Assembly: GCA_003991915.1 (NCBI GenBank)
Contig: RQTK01000317.1
Span: 193,077-257,076 of the forward strand
Length of the DNA stretch: 64,000 nucleotides
Source: Elysia chlorotica
Lineage: Eukaryota; Mollusca; Gastropoda; Plakobranchidae
Reading direction: 5' to 3'
The notes under the pieces were generated by a model, which searched no databases, was not told the DNA's origin, and saw only the letters and a list, made by a program, of their open reading frames with translations. The number at the start of each line of letters is the position of its first letter. Position 1 is the stretch's first letter. Shown here in pieces: positions 41,701 to 55,601 of this stretch. A program made the translations under genes and the position numbers.

Positions 41701-44700
41701 GTTAATTTTGTTTTATTGTAAGAATTTAAAAGACCCATGGGACCACAAAGTCACCCCCGTATTTAAATATGCGATAATAGGTTTTTGGTTATTTTTGTTG
41801 GTTTTGATTTGGCATATAACGATATTGAGGAAGATTATACGTCTATTGTGTGTCCACTCCCTATACACATGTACTGAGTACATGTAACATGATTAACACT
41901 GACCCGAGTAATAGAGAAAAACTGCGTTTGTACCTAATCCCTGAAGATTATCTATTTTTTGCTATGAGAGTACATAAGTGGGGCTTTTAAAGTCGGCAGG
42001 CCAGTCTCCACATATTTCAATTAGATCTAATCTCCCTCCCCACAAATGAAAGTTCAACCTTCTTCTCTCTCCCTTTCTCTCTAAACATTTAATTCAAACT
42101 TCTTTGTCTTTTTTTTTCTCCTTCTGTCTCTGCCTCTTTCTCCTTTAAAAGTGTCCTCTTTTGATTTTTAGACTAAGTCAAGATCCGTATTGGTACCTCA
42201 TACAAATCAAACGACACTTTCGCTCTTAACTTATAAGTGCTTTGTATTTGTATCAACAGATATTTGACGGGAATGGTGGATAAGCGCACGCTTGAAAAAT
42301 ATGAAAGGGAAGCCAAGGAAAAAAATAGAGAAACATGGTAAGCATTTTGTATTTTGTATTTATCAATCTGTAATCTATTTTAAAAAAATGCCAGCTTCAC
42401 ACCATTTACTTTCCACCATGTTTTCCTTAAATTTTATTACGAGCCCTACCATAATGAATTAATTTTATGTATATTTGTAGAAGTCATTTCTAAAAATAAA
42501 ACTGCTGTAAAAGTTGAAAGGCAAACGCAAAAAACTATTTGGTGACATTGCTAAAAAATGAGTCTACTCCACACCTTAGATTAGACAGAACTCAAATCGT
42601 ATCTCATTGTTGTTCTGCTCAATCAGTTTGCATTCAATAATTCTGCAGGTATTTATCATGGGCTTTGGACACCAATTTGGAAGAGCGTGAAAAAGGAAAA
42701 ACAGTTGAAGTTGGGCGAGCATTTTTTGAGTCCGAAAAGAAACATTACTCTGTTTTGGACGCACCTGGTCACAAAAGTTTCGTGCCTAACATGATTTGTG
42801 GAGCATCTCAGGCAGATCTAGCCATTTTGGTATGTTTGTGACAATAATAAACCCTCCCCTGGTTACTAAGTAATGACCCTAACATATGTTCCCAAAGGGA
42901 TTTAAAAAACACATAATTGAACAAAAAAGTTGTGACATAGCTAACAGAAAAGTATGCCCCTTACAATTTCACTCCTCCATTGTTCATTTTTAGCAGCGAT
43001 GATGGTTTTCTGCGGATCCGTGGAAATCCCTGTAATGCGTTCAAAAGGAGGAATTTCCTCCTTTCCTGTGCGTTTTCCGTATTTCTGCACTTTTTCCCCC
43101 TTTCCTCCCGGGTTTACAACCATCGTTATTGTAATTCGCAGAAATGTGCGAGTTTATAATTTCACGACAGTAGCCCCACGGTTAGCTAGGTGAATGCTTG
43201 GCTCCTCGTTATATTGTAGATCTATAACACTGAGTAGTACTGTTGCCTTACCGATAACCGTCAGTAACGTGTATAAACAAATTGACGATATGATTATTTA
43301 TCGATAGTGTTACCTTTATTTTGTATTCCTCCCTCCTTTTATGATGTTTTGATTTATTTATCGATATGATGGGTCATTTTACCCGCGACCTTTCTAGGGC
43401 TAGCTAAGCTGAATGAGTGATCTCAGTGTTTACATGTGCTGTTTACCTTTTCAAACACGATTTATAACACAAATGGCCAGGAAAAATACGCTGAAATCAC
43501 TGAAAGCAAAACTGAAAAGAAAACTTTTTGCCAAAGACAGACGTCATTTCGAAATGTGTCCATTCAAATTCACACTAGAGTCTATGTCGAAAGCTAGTTA
43601 TCTAAAGCTATTGGTCTAGATATAGACTCCAGTTAAGTGCTATTCTTTCACTTGATGCAGCTTTACTAATGTTCTAGATTTTAGAATCTAGACCTTTATA
43701 AATGTCTTTTTACCGCTCACATATTTGAATTGGTATGTTACGAAAAATGCCTTTTTGAACGGACTGCGAAATTTTTTCCTCCTTTTTTCACTTTTTGTCA
43801 CTATCATCACTGTTTTAGACATGGCGAGTTCATTACTGAACAAAAGAAACATACAAAGACACTTGCATATTAATTTTTGATTCCTTTAAGAATGAAGCAC
43901 TTGGATAGAGGGTTAAAAAATGGAATGAAGAGATTCTCTCTGATTAAACCAAAATCTACCAGCCCTTGTAATGATGAAAGAAGTTTATAAGATATGAAGA
44001 GATAAATGATTTGCAATAGAGATTTCACCATTTATTCAGTTCTTTTTGTGCTTCCACAAAATATAAATTCTTATCAGTTTCATGAAATTGGCGTAGATGA
44101 TAATATTTAGCACTTTGCAAGTAATCATATTTCTCTTGGCAGGTGATATCTGCGAGACGTGGAGAGTTTGAGACTGGTTTTGAGAGAGGTGGCCAGACCA
44201 GAGAACATGCTATGTTGGTGAAAACTGCAGGAGTTCGTCATCTCGTTGTGCTCATCAACAAGATGGATGATCCTACCGTTGAGTGGGACGAGGCTAGGTC
44301 AGTGTTTGGCCTTAAATATTACAGACCTGCCAACCAAACTTCATAGTAGTAAAAGGCCGCAAACATGCACGCACAGTGTGACCCCTTGACCAAACCTAAA
44401 AAGAAATTTAGTATGTTGTCTCCTTGACCAAATACCGTTGCATTTTACAAAGATATAAAGGTAAAATATTAGATGTATTATCTTGATATTATAACTAGAG
44501 ATGAATTCCAAATTAAATAAGGTTCATTGGTGCACAGATTGTGAAAGTTTTTAAAACAGAAAGATTAAACGCAGAAAAAAATATTGGATTTAATTAATAC
44601 CATGGAGGTACATGGGTATAAGAGGAGACGTTCATTTTACAAACCCTGTTATGTGATGAAGGCTAGATCTGGACACGGTTCCTATTAACTAACCGGAAGA

Positions 44701-47700
44701 GTAGGCCTATATCACTGGTAGTATATCTTTCAATTTTGAAGGTATCACTTTTAGCTGTGCTATAGCATTCTACGATTTTACTTTTTTTTTTCAGCTCTCT
44801 TTCTCTTGAACAAACGCCTTACATATGCAAAAGATATCAAATCCTTACTTCTTTGTCATCATCAATCAATACAAATTAACCCTATTTACCCTAGTGCGAC
44901 CGGATGCGACTGAGATGAGACTATAGACACTACCTTACTGTAGACAGAATTAATAGCTCTTTACTGCTAGAACTGTATGTAAGGTGACTGTTACTCTTTT
45001 CTAGAGAAGAAGAGCTTCAAAATAAAACCGAAAGTAAGAGGATAGAACTGAAACTTCCTCTTCTGTGATTTTTTGAACTTTCACTTTGATTGACGTCAAC
45101 AAATACAACAATCAGTCAAAATGGCTTTCAAATTCTTGCAATCATTGATTGATAACCCTAATCTGGACAGTTTAAGACACTAATGATGACAATTCTGACG
45201 AAAGTGACATAGAACTAGACTTTGAACCTTTGAACCAAGACTTTGAAGAGCCTATTGAAAGCACTGATAGTGTAGATCTAGAGTAAGGAAACAGTCTATC
45301 GGGCCCCAACAACAACACTTGTAGAGACAAAAGACAGGCCCCAGTCGTAACCCAGAGACTATTTTTGGGTGTAACACATTCTGTAAAGGCCTTTGCTTTG
45401 CCAAATTCCACAATTTTTAAGCAAAATTGACTCTATAAGAACTCAAAAGAAACAAAAATGATGAGAAAGTTTAGCAAAAACAACACTTTTTTAATTTCAA
45501 ATTTTTTTTTATTAAAAGGCAAAAAAAATATGAATACACATGTTAACTAAAAATAATCTTTTACTTTTCTTTTATTTTTTAAAGTTTATTTCATTCCATT
45601 CTTGTGGGTGGTTGATTTTGTGTGAATTTTTAAAGTTTGTGTATTTTTGTAAAAATCATAAAAACTGAGTTATCTCCCTGCCCTTAGGATTTCAGAGTAA
45701 ACTTAGCAGGAATTCTTTAGGGTAAATAGGGTTAATGCTTTGCAATGCAGACATCATCTATATATTTAATGCATAATTGATGTCTGCATTGCAAAGCATC
45801 TATTTGCATATTACACTTTCGAACACAACCTAAACGAAATATTATGATCAGATGCTAGTGTACAAAAAGTTGACTATCAATATACAGGAAATCAACCTAT
45901 AAAACCAATAGCAATAGTAATTGCATTGAAGCACCTTGTGGGATATGTAATATGGATAGTTCCACATTGTGTGTATGAAGTATTTTGTTGGGCCATATCT
46001 TAGCCAGTGGCTAGAAACTGAAGTCCTAGATCATACTATTTTCAACTCGCCGTAATATGGCAAGGACTGCCTGTAAAGCGTAATAAATTGCGGCCAAATC
46101 GTTATGTTGGCAGGTCTGATGTTAGTGCTGCCAATATTCTACAATTTTACACATATTCAGTAAAATATTGACAAGCCATAGTTTAGTTAACCCTACAAGT
46201 GTCGCTAGTATTTATTGTGTGGTGTCTGGCTATATTTGGTAATTTATATGAAATGCCAAGGTCAGGTTTCTAGCCTAAAAAATATCTATTTTGTTATCAA
46301 ATAACTTGGAAACCAACATGTTTAGCTCAAAAAGATAGGAATAAAAGTTGTAGAAAATTTATTCAGCTTTCAGAAAATGTATAGGTCTAATAGCCTCACA
46401 CCAAGAGTAAACCAGCTGTAGCAGATCTACGCAACAGAACTAAAGAACATAAACGTCAAGTAGGTCCCAAGTTTTCTCTCTGACCATTGCCAACACACAA
46501 GAATACATGTAAAAAGCATGCAGAAGTAGATTGAGTACTTAGCTGGTTATTCAGGTATCTTTATCAACTGGATCTACATCTAGATCTACATCTCCGTTTC
46601 TATCTACTTCCATCTCAACTGCTCTTGGAACTGAATCCCCAGGTCTAGATCTAAATCTAGATCTAGATTCTAGATCTAGATCTAACTACTGGGTCCCTGC
46701 CTTCATTGCCACTACTAGATCTAGATCTAGATAAAATAACTGAAAATATCAAAATAATCATCAATCTAACCATCTAAGACATCTAAAACTTGTTCTCGAG
46801 TAAGTAATTTCCTTCCTGATGGACCTGCTCCTTGGTTATAAATTGTTAGAGTTTGTAGCTTTCAAGAGAAAATCGAGTGTCAACATGTAAACAAAGTTTG
46901 AGCTGAAAACAGCTGTTGTCTGCATTCAAAACAACAACCATAAAATAAACCCTCTTTTACGGCCGATCTAATCGGCCGAAACACCACAGCAGCGACTTTA
47001 CGGCTGATTTAATCGGCCGTAAACACTACGAGGGTTAAGGTCTATCAAGGAGTTATGTTTTATAATTTGATATACCATACCGCTTTACTTTTAGTGTGTG
47101 TAAGAAAACAATGATCCAGGTTGATACGTTGCAATCTTACCCTCTACTATCAATAGGCTAGTCATCCTTGATTAGAAAATTCTATGGCACATATTTTAAA
47201 ATACAAATAATCATTATTGTCCTCTCTCAAGGCGTTTCAATTATTTTTTTGTGTTGATGTCCATGTGTTAAAGGTTCTGAACTTTCCTCTTTTGGAAATA
47301 TTGGGAATAAAGTCAGTCCTGATGTTCTGTATTTAGATTCTCATAATTTGTTAAAACTTGTTATGCTCATATCTCCCTTTCTTCCCCCCAGATATAATGA
47401 ATGCAAAGAAGGGTTGCTTCCCTATTTGAGAAAATGTGGTTTCAACCCCAGAACAGACATTTACTTCATGCCTTGTTCTGGCTTAACGGGTGCTTTCCTA
47501 ACAATGATTCCAAGTGAGGAGCTCTGTCCTTGGTACAGGTATGGTATTCTTTCTCTTGTTGATGCACTGAAATGTTATTTGTTAGGACCATTGGAAAAAC
47601 TTTTCCCTGGCTTACTTTCTTGTTTTCCTTCCTTATGTAACTTGACAGAATCAGTCCTAAATCTAAAAATAAGTATTTTGAGTCTGTGCTTTTTGTTGTT

Positions 47701-50700
47701 GTCAAAATATTTCAATTTATTGTAATTTACATTCAGTTGTGATTGGAAGGAATTATACATCTATGCAGATCTATGCTATGTCATCCGCATAAGATTTGCA
47801 AGTAAACAAAGAAATCTTATTGTGAGTGGGGATTTAAATTTAAACACTAGATATCTAGCATTTCTTAAGTTGCTCAGAGATGCAAAGATTCATTCCAGAA
47901 ATTTTTTTTTTTAAGAAAAGAAATAGTTGTTTTAAGCAGCGTCACCTACTATGTTCAGGTTCCTGGTAACTGTAGAGGCAGAAAAAAAGACAGTCTTAGG
48001 GACAAAGACATGACATTTAAACAACACTATGAAGAGTCCAAGTTATGATTTTTGACATTATTTTGTTCTCATGTATCAACCTACACCCCCCTCTCTCTTT
48101 CTCTCTCTGACTGGAAAAAAATTAATAGTTTATTCTTATTTGTCCTAAGGAATGAAATATATTATTAAAAAAAATTAATAATGCCATGCATGTATACCAA
48201 TCTATTTTACACAAGTTATAGATCTAATGTTGTATGAATGCTATGTATGGGAACAAGAGAAATCAATGTTTTATTTTTTAGTATTATATATATATATTTA
48301 TCCTAATTAGTACCATCTTTATGTAGATACTCGGGTTTAGATCCAATCTTGTAATGCGAAGAAATCTGGCTTTGCTATGGTCGGAGATACATATCTGTGA
48401 TTTGATTTATTATCATAAGATTGAGTACATAACTAAATAAAGTCATTTCAGGGCTGATATCAACATTAAATTCATAGTCCAAATCTGCACCACTATAAAT
48501 ATCAGCAATCATCATACAAATAGAAAGAAACAAGGCTTGGTTCAAACCCAACGGAAGAGAAAAAAAGCTAGGTCTAGTTATAACAGGCGTGTTGCAAGAC
48601 TGATCTTTATGCTTGCAAGAGCTGCCTCAGTGGGGAATCGATGTGGTACTCTGGGTCAGGAATAACACGGTTATATTTTGAATGATTACTAAGGTTTTAT
48701 TTTGTGCCGAAATTCATCCCCAAATAGAACACGCTGCTGAAGGGAAACCTCCAAGCCGTATCTGCCCTGTTTAAACCATGGCCAGGTGTGTTCTGGGTGG
48801 CCGTATTTGGTCGGGTAATACAGAAGACAATGGAAATCTTTTGGCTGGATTTGACCAAATTTGATTTTTTATTAGAGAAATATCCTTGTAAAAATGATTA
48901 CACTAATGTATTTACCTAATTCAAGATATGTATTTATGGCATACATTTTATATTTCAGGGGTCCATCACTGTTATCTTACCTTGACGAAATGCCTCCAAT
49001 AAGCAGAGCTTTGAATGCGCCAGTTCGTTTACCTATTGTTGATAGATATAGGGTAAGCGAAAAACAATTGTGAGACTACCAGAAAAAATCTGACACTATT
49101 TAGAGCTATAGCCCTATAAACATACCAAAACTACTCTAACTATTGACTTTTTTCTCTTTATGGAATAAAGGTTATTATCTATGATTATGGGAATAATTAT
49201 AGTTTTGTAGTCTTGTAAAGGGCATATGCAGGCTTGCCGTTCATTTTGATTACATCATCAACCTTACCATGTATTCCCTATCCTGTCTATGGTTAGTTTG
49301 GTGCTCTCTCTCTCTCTTTCTCTCCCTAAGTTCAAGCTTATACGTGTACATCTTTGTCATCTAAGTCAATATTGGAATGCTGACTGGCGTGTAACTGTCT
49401 CACAGGGTCCTCTTTCATGTGCCCACAATATGGCTTTCTTATGCGCATCTCTTCCCAACTCGTCTATTGTAGGTCAAGACCATGTGAACCATTATAAGTT
49501 CCGTGTAGTACATGTGATTTTAGAACCCTGCTAGTAAAGTATATCTATGGCTTTCATCGATTTTGCTTTAAAAAAAAATCACTTTTAGGATAACTTGGGC
49601 TATTAAACGGTATAAATTATTTTATCAATATCATTCTAGGTCTTGTGAGAAAAATTGAGGGTTTTGATAGGAAAGCAAGATAGAGGAGGGGAGCTAATGC
49701 CCGTAAATGCAGGGCAGCTCTAGTTTTTCTCCGAATTACCCATGTCCCCGAAACTGAAAGTAGATGTGAAAAGAGACTAGTGTAAAGGAAGTGGAGTCTC
49801 TCTCTCACACAGTTTTGCAAGGGGGAGGGGTGAAAGATAGCGAGGGTTAGAGAGAGAGGAAGAGGGAACATTTTGTTTTTCATATTGATGGTTCGATAAA
49901 CCGAGACTAACTTCGGTGGAGACCCTGACTGTAAATAAGTGAAAAACAACAAAAACGAACTTGCTTGGGACAGAGATCAACACTGCAGTGTTAGATGTAG
50001 ACCAAGAATCTATATTCTACATGTACAAAAATTACTTTGCTCTTATATTAGATTGTATAGATCTAATTTTGTAGATCTAAATAACAGTTTGCATCAAATT
50101 CTATCATGGCTGTCTGAGACTAAATGACTTCATGGACTATCAGACCGTTTATATCTAAATTTCTAGCTCTAGGCTAGCCAAATTAAATTCCGGTCTACTT
50201 TGATAATGGTTTAAAATCGATAGACAGTGTCTTTGTTAGGCTACTGTTAGCCTGTATACAATATTAGTAAATCCAGATTATTATTTACATAACAGACAAT
50301 GATAATAATCATTTTGATGAATGTGAAACACACATATGTCCTTTCATAGGGTTGTTTTTATAACATGACCTTATGGAGATGGTAAAAAAGATTTTAGGTG
50401 TAGTCAATGTTGGTGATATCAGAAAAAAATGGAATACCAGAAAAGTTAGTTTGTGCAAGGCATCAGGTCATCTAGTCAGATTTAGATGGGTTAACTCAAG
50501 CTGGAGTTTGAAATTAAATGAGACTGGTCAAAATTCTCATACAAGGATCTGTTGGCAGTCCAAGTCTTACCTTGTTTAAAATTTGACCATATTCAGAGGT
50601 TCAGTAAAATCATGTTTGCATTAATATTTCCATCCTGCTGCAGTACATAATACAAGTTAAGATCAGGATGATGGCTTTTTTCTTCTTCCTCAATTCAGAT

Positions 50701-53700
50701 TTTTAAGTAGAAATTCAGATTTTTTGACAGAATCGTTCATATTTTCTGTTCCTGGAGTGCAGGTCAGCATCTTAATGCCTTTTGACACACAATGAATTGT
50801 TTTATAAGGTAAAAATTCTGACGTGCCTTTTTTGCCATGGTTGTCTCACAATTATTCAATATATAGAGATTGCATATTATTTGGAGATGAAATAGCACTT
50901 AAATCACACGCTCATAAGTTGCTCAAAGAAAAGATATCATGTAGTTCGTCTAAAATTGACTTGTATTTAAAAGACATGATGTAGAAGAAATATTAACATG
51001 GAATTATATGAATGCCACCTTCGCACACTTCCTTACCAGTTCCTTTTAGCCATCATAAAAGGGCTTCATTAATGTGTGTAAAATGAAATCCAGTGATAAT
51101 TAGCGTCCCATTTGCTTTCTTCTGTGGGACGTCAGTCTCACTGGTACACATTGGAGACATGAGATACAAAAAATCTGAATAAGAGAAAAATAAAACTTTA
51201 AATTTTACATCTATTATGTAGCCTTGAAATTTTAAACAGATGTGATACCTTGGTTTATATTTTACAATTAAAAGAAAATCTTTAATAATTGTTTATTTTT
51301 CTCTATTATTCAGGACATGGGAACCATTGTCTTGGGTAAAATTGAATCTGGAGTGGTAACCACAAATCAAAAACTTCTCATGATGCCTAACAGGGTAAGT
51401 TTTATTTGACAATTCATCAAGGAAAATTTTTAGAAAGCTAATGTGTATGCTGGGGGTGCTATTGGCACAATCGTTAGGGTTTGATCCCTGGCATTGACTT
51501 TTTTTCCTGCCACTTTTTCGGCACTTTGGGACTCAATCTAGATCTAGATCTAGCAGAAGATTATCAGGTCGTAGAGTTCTATTTAGCAGTGATGATGGTT
51601 TTCCGCAGATCCGCGAAAATCCTCGTTTTTGCGTTCAAAAGGAGGAATTTCCTCCTTTCCTCGGTATTTTCCGCCTTTCTGCACTTTTTCCTCCTTTCCT
51701 CCCGAGATAACGATCATCGTTTTTGTAATCCGCGGAAATGTGCGAGTTTATAATTCCACGACGGTAGTCCCGCGGTTTGGCTAGGTGAACGTCCGGCTTC
51801 TCGTTGTGTAGTAGATCTATAACTCTGAGCCGTACTGTTGCCTTGCCGATAATCGTCAATAACGTACATAAACAAAATGGCGATATAGTTATTATTAAAT
51901 TATCGATATTGTTACATTTATTTTGTATTCCTCTGCTTTCCCGGTTTTATGATTTATTTATCGATATGACGATCGTTTTACCCATCCCCGTTCTAGGGCT
52001 AGCTAAGTTGAATGAGTGATCTCACAGTGTTTACCTTTTCAAACGCGATTCATATCTGAAATGGTCAGGAAAATATACTGAAACTAGCAAAACTGAAAAG
52101 AAAACTTTTTGTCTATGGCAGACATTCACTCGGCTGATCGACATTCTAGTTATTCCTCCATGATCTCTTTCCTACAGTATAGATTAGATCTCTATTCTCA
52201 CCGATCGTCGTTCCATTCAAATTCACACTAGATTCTGTGTCTTGGTCGAAAGCTAGTTATCTACTCAAGGTCTTTACTCTAGTAGAGTGCTATTCTTTCA
52301 CTTGATACAGCACTTTTTATGTTCTAGGTTTTATAATCTATACCTTGATGATTAAACAACGGCCGGTATCGCCGTGAGGACTGAATAACAGCGAACTTAG
52401 GCGTGCAAAGGAAATAAAAGCTACAGTGAAAAATAAATTCAGATTCGAGTGGCTACAGACCTAGATCTATGTGTGAAACTAAAATCAAGAAGAGGAGATG
52501 TTAGCATGGGGATACTCGAATAGTTAGCCTTTAAATTTATAATGTAAGTATTAATAGAACTATAGCTAGCTTTAGACTGTTTATTATAAGGTTATGCTTC
52601 CGTGGGTACACGTGTACCTACCGAAGCGCTTGCGTAAAACGTCATCAAAATTCTCGTTGTTACTATTTAAAGCAATCCAATCGCAGCAAAGGTTTTTTTT
52701 AGAATGTGTAGGGCTGCAGGAGTGCAGGCGCTAAGCTTAATTCTACTTTCTTTCTTGGACCTCTGCTCTTCGACGTATCCGTTTTTTTAGCTGAGCCAGA
52801 CCTGCCTACTTGTACCGATTTGATCGGTACGTACCGATTTTCGTCGTCAATCCCGATTTCCACGGAAATGTACCGATTTTTCAAATTGTGAAGATATTCA
52901 GCATAGCAGCTCGATCGCCGATTTTTTTTTTTCAATATCTGCCTCTGTTCATTAAGAAATCAAAGACTATCCCGTTTCTCCACGGCGGCAGAAAGCTCAT
53001 GACCCGCACCTATTACATTTCATCCAAGTCCGTCTTTGACATGCGCTCTTTATCGAAGCTTATACTCTTAGATCTCAGTGTATGAGATGATCGAAAGGGT
53101 ACCGAAAGTACACCTCCCCAAGCTGCCAACCCGTACGCTTCGCTATTTTCGTTAAAAGTTCTACTCAAATACGCCGATAAGTAAAAAAATAATTGAAAAC
53201 ATACAACTGTCCGTGCAACACCGCTGTTTTTCGCAATAAAGGTAGCCTACATGTGTTTGAGGGCTACGATTTTCCTCTCAATCACACAACCGAAACAAGA
53301 GTGATGAATGAAGAAAGTTTTCCGTGTTTTGTGCGTGGGCGAAATAACATTTATGAACGATTCATTTATGTTATCGATAGGTGATATTTTTCTCTTTTTT
53401 CTATACTTGATATACATTGCTATCGAGATTGGGTTAGTCAACAACTTAATTGATACCGACCAGTCCCAACTCGTCGTTTTGTCTTGCGTTCATTCGTCCG
53501 AATCATACCAATCTCTCTACCTTGGACTTTCAGTTCCCAGTCAAGGTAGTAATGATTCTGATTTGCGTTACCATGAGCTCAAAATGCGTTTACAAACAAG
53601 TAGATCTAACGTAGATCTAGTTAATCATTTATTCTTGCGATACCATCTTAACATCCAGCCCTTGACCTTCGTCCATATTTACAACTCCTTCCCGTGCACG

Positions 53701-54204
53701 AATCTTCCGCGAGGGAAACAGGTTGAAAATCTTTTATTCGTCCAATTAATACCGATCTTTCAATCTTCACATCCAGTCCTTGTTATTTCCAGCTAATCAT
53801 TCTGATTGTTCTTAAAGTTGATCAGCCTATTTTTTTGTTCATCTAACTTGACGTGGCTGTCGGTGTATACGGTTTACAAATTCTTTTAGGAAACATGTGC
53901 CCATGTACTTTTGCAACCAAGAAAATTAACGTAGATCTAATTCAAACTAGCATCATGATCTTGATATAGAAACCCGGTTCTACTGCGATTTGTCTTTGAG
54001 GAGCTACATTGTATCCAAACGACCAGCACTTTTAAGATGGAACTCTGGATCAAAACTAGATCGAATCTAGATTTATATTTTACCAGTGCACCGAAGAAAA
54101 AAAATGACCAAAACTCTCGGAATTATCTCCTCATTTTGGACCTCTCAGTCTCTCTCTTTCTCCCTCTCTCGCTCTATGTCTCCCGATCTCCTCCTTTTCT
54201 GACC

Positions 54205-54252
<48 letters not shown>

Positions 54253-55546
54253 ATCTCTCTCTGTGGATTTTTTTAGTTAATTGTAGTTAAACAAATTTTG
54301 TTACAGTGAGTAAGGGTTTCAAAGACTAATGTGGCTACAAAATTACCCCAAAGTATTATATAATGGACAATAGGTTTTTTGTTAATTTATTTTTTTTTTA
54401 TTATTTTTGTTTTGTTTTGTTTTTTGTTGGTTTTGTTTGTGTGTATAGCATTAGCAATATTGAGGCAGAAACAATATACATCTATAGTGTGTATAGACAC
54501 TCCCTACACACATGTACTGAGTACATGTATCATGATTAACACTGACTGCTAAAGACTAATTGTAGGCCTATTTTTTTTTAAAGGTTATGCTTCCGTGGGT
54601 ACACGTGTACCTACCGAAGCGCTTGCTTCGGTAGGTACACATGCGTAAAACGTCATCAAAATTCTCGTTGTTACTATTTAAAGCAATCCAATCGCAGCAA
54701 AGGTTTTTTTTAGAATGTGTAGGGCTGCAGGAGTGCAGGCGCTAAGCTTAATTCTACTTTCTTTCTTGGACCTCTGCTCTTCGACGTATCCGTTTTTTAA
54801 GCTGAGCGGTGCAAGTTCAACAGCAACATGGAGCCGGTTCCAGACGAAGTATCACTAAATCTGAATCTTTTTGTGGGAAGAACGTTCAAAACTTTTTATT
54901 TAAGGTAGAGTGCTATGTGGAACCTGTACCTGCAGAAAGATGCGATTATTTTTTTCAACTTTTTGCAATTTTGAATGAAAATTTAGTGACTAAGTTTTCT
55001 AAAACATACAATTTCCTATATATTTTTCACATTAATAAAACAGACACCAAAATAGGTGTAGAAGATCTGTGACTAGATGAAAGCATGTTATTATTTATAT
55101 ACAAGCCATTCAGCAGAAAATGTCTTTTAAGAGGCAATATGCCACTACCAGTGGATATTAATACTCCGTACAGACTTCACTAAAGTTTCAGTTGGTTCCC
55201 CTTGATAAGTCATTAAGTGAAAATCTTTGCCTCTCTATATTTGATTTTGTCTCTGTCTGTCACTCTGTATGGATATTCTATCCTTTTTCAGTTCGTAATA
55301 GGCCTATACATATATACAATGTATACTTTGCTTTAATAATGATTACCCGTCTATAACGTATAAAGCATTCTGTTACAATGAAACAGTTCTGTCATGTGTT
55401 GTGCATTGATAAAATAAAACATTTTTTTGTTTATTTGAGTTTGTGTCAACTTGCATTGGTTTGTGATTAAAAGACACACGGGTGAGAGATTGAGGGAAAT
55501 GTTCCATGGGTCAAAATAGATTAGAATACATGTGATAAAAGCAATT

Positions 55547-55601
<55 letters not shown>

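Larger units (their letters stand above)
44322..46118. mobile_element. TIR element Q, carrying a nested piggyBac-like insertion
   Basis: Termini CAGACCTGCCAAC at 44322 and its exact reverse complement GTTGGCAGGTCTG at 46106-46118. Without the 852-bp insertion the element is about 945 bp. No clear target duplication. Its left end is only 24 bp past an eRF3 splice donor (44298). A partial copy is at 20700-20960. No transposase of its own recognised. Confidence 0.75.

Noticed and set aside
54809..55072. 87-codon open frame in the nested element region
   Set aside because: No recognised domain and no second intact copy; kept only as an observation in the region entry.
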